NCBI GenBank assembly: GCA_030623545.1
Contig: JAUXLW010000074.1
Coordinates: 1 to 6,431 of the forward strand
Direction of reading: 5' to 3'
DNA: 6,431 nt
From: Acidimicrobiia bacterium
GTDB lineage: Bacteria > Actinomycetota > Acidimicrobiia > Spongiisociales > SHLN01
The notes beneath the pieces were generated by a model, which saw nothing but the letters and a program-made list of their open reading frames with translations, did not search any database and was not told the origin of the DNA. The position numbers were made by a program, and so were the translations under genes. Positions 6,177 through 6,431 of this stretch are shown here, one piece after another; the first letter of the stretch is position 1; every line of letters begins with the position of its first letter.

Positions 6177-6246
6177 GAAGCAATAAGCAATAGGCAATAG
6201 GCAATAGGCAATAGGCAATAGGCAATAAGCAAGAATCCTGCTTCCT
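6175..6246. terminator. Inverted repeat bracketing the heptad array, possible bidirectional 3' structure
   Basis: AGGAAGCA (6175-6182, overlapping the phoU stop codon) and TGCTTCCT (6239-6246) are exact reverse complements, 56 bases apart and enclosing most of the heptad array. Placed between convergent genes, the pair could form a long-looped stem on either transcript. The loop is long and no U-tract follows, so classical termination is doubtful. TGCTTCC recurs at 6246-6252, giving an alternative right arm. Confidence 0.3.
6178..6233. repeat. Heptad tandem repeat (AGGCAAT), eight units
   Basis: Eight consecutive 7-base units fill the spacer between two convergent genes: two AAGCAAT units (6178-6191), five AGGCAAT units (6192-6226) and a terminal AAGCAAG (6227-6233). 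The variant units sit at both ends and the identical ones in the middle, as expected if the core expands and contracts by slippage. The array begins two bases after the phoU stop codon. On the opposite strand it reads as repeated ATTGCCT. It is far more AT-rich than its surroundings. Confidence 0.95.
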
Positions 6247-6254
6247 GCTTCCCG

Positions 6255-6431
6255 CTATTCCTCCTCCGGCTTTCCTCTGAGCCGCTTCTTTGCGCACTGG
6301 CGCCGCTTGTCGTCGATACGGGACTGCTGCGACGACTTCGAACGCCTGGTGGGAACCCGGCGCCGCCTGTCCTGGAGGGCGCCGTCGAGCAGCTCGGCCA
6401 GACGTTTCCGTGCCGCCTGGCGATTGCGCCA
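6255..6431 (-). CDS. arfB: ArfB-type peptidyl-tRNA hydrolase, C-terminal fragment (gene continues past the window)
   Basis: Reading minus-strand from the window edge to TAG at 6255-6257 gives 58 residues plus the stop, starting WRNRQAARKRLAELLDGAL and ending KKRLRGKPEEE. The pattern is RNR-x-AA-x-(K/R)RL, a short basic linker, then RVPTRRSKSSQQSRIDDKRR and KRLRGK. This closely resembles the last helix and positively charged tail of ArfB (YaeJ/ICT1), which releases peptides from stalled ribosomes; the tail enters the empty mRNA channel. The catalytic GGQ domain lies beyond the window, so the call rests on the tail alone. A class-I release factor-like protein of the same superfamily is the alternative. 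It converges on phoU with a 78-base gap filled by the heptad array. Confidence 0.72.
   Translation of the reverse strand, partial: WRNRQAARKRLAELLDGALQDRRRRVPTRRSKSSQQSRIDDKRRQCAKKRLRGKPEEE

Noticed and set aside
6024..6218. Minus-strand 64-residue frame beginning with a PIAYCLL repeat
   Set aside because: The start and repeated peptide come purely from the heptad DNA array, and the rest is antisense to phoU.

Overview
The window is GC-rich, tightly packed bacterial chromosomal DNA, and it looks actinobacterial. An Acidimicrobiia-like or related environmental lineage is my guess, not something shown directly. The arsenate reductase has the sequence signature of the actinobacterial mycothiol-linked group. 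Spacing is short, several genes overlap by ATGA, and one gene starts with TTG. No tRNA, rRNA, CRISPR array, transposase, phage gene or known defence gene is visible. I find no clear new multi-gene system; the unexplained material is mostly the intergenic repeats and the local gene arrangement.

Left part (1-3676), all minus strand, read from right to left: an M16 zinc peptidase, then dapB (lysine/diaminopimelate synthesis), then a 78-residue DUF1992 protein, then after a 73-base gap a FadI-type thiolase (beta-oxidation). The first three genes are joined by two ATGA start/stop overlaps, so they are almost certainly co-transcribed and translationally coupled. Downstream of the thiolase (1-131) lie two copies of a 43-base direct repeat, each able to fold its end into a hairpin.

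Middle (3677-4349): a spacer holding a possible -10 element for the M16 gene, the arsenate reductase gene arsC (minus), and an 84-base divergent region between arsC and the phosphate transporter gene.

Right part (4350-6431): a Na+/phosphate cotransporter and a separate PhoU-domain protein form a two-gene plus-strand operon, with the phoU ribosome-binding site overlapping the transporter stop codon. They converge on the 3' end of a minus-strand gene whose 58 visible codons look like the basic tail of the ribosome-rescue hydrolase ArfB. The 78-base convergent spacer is almost entirely a heptad tandem repeat.

Phosphate uptake (transporter plus PhoU) and arsenate detoxification (ArsC) sit back to back. 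Arsenate is a phosphate analogue that can enter through phosphate transporters, so a functional link is plausible but unproven.
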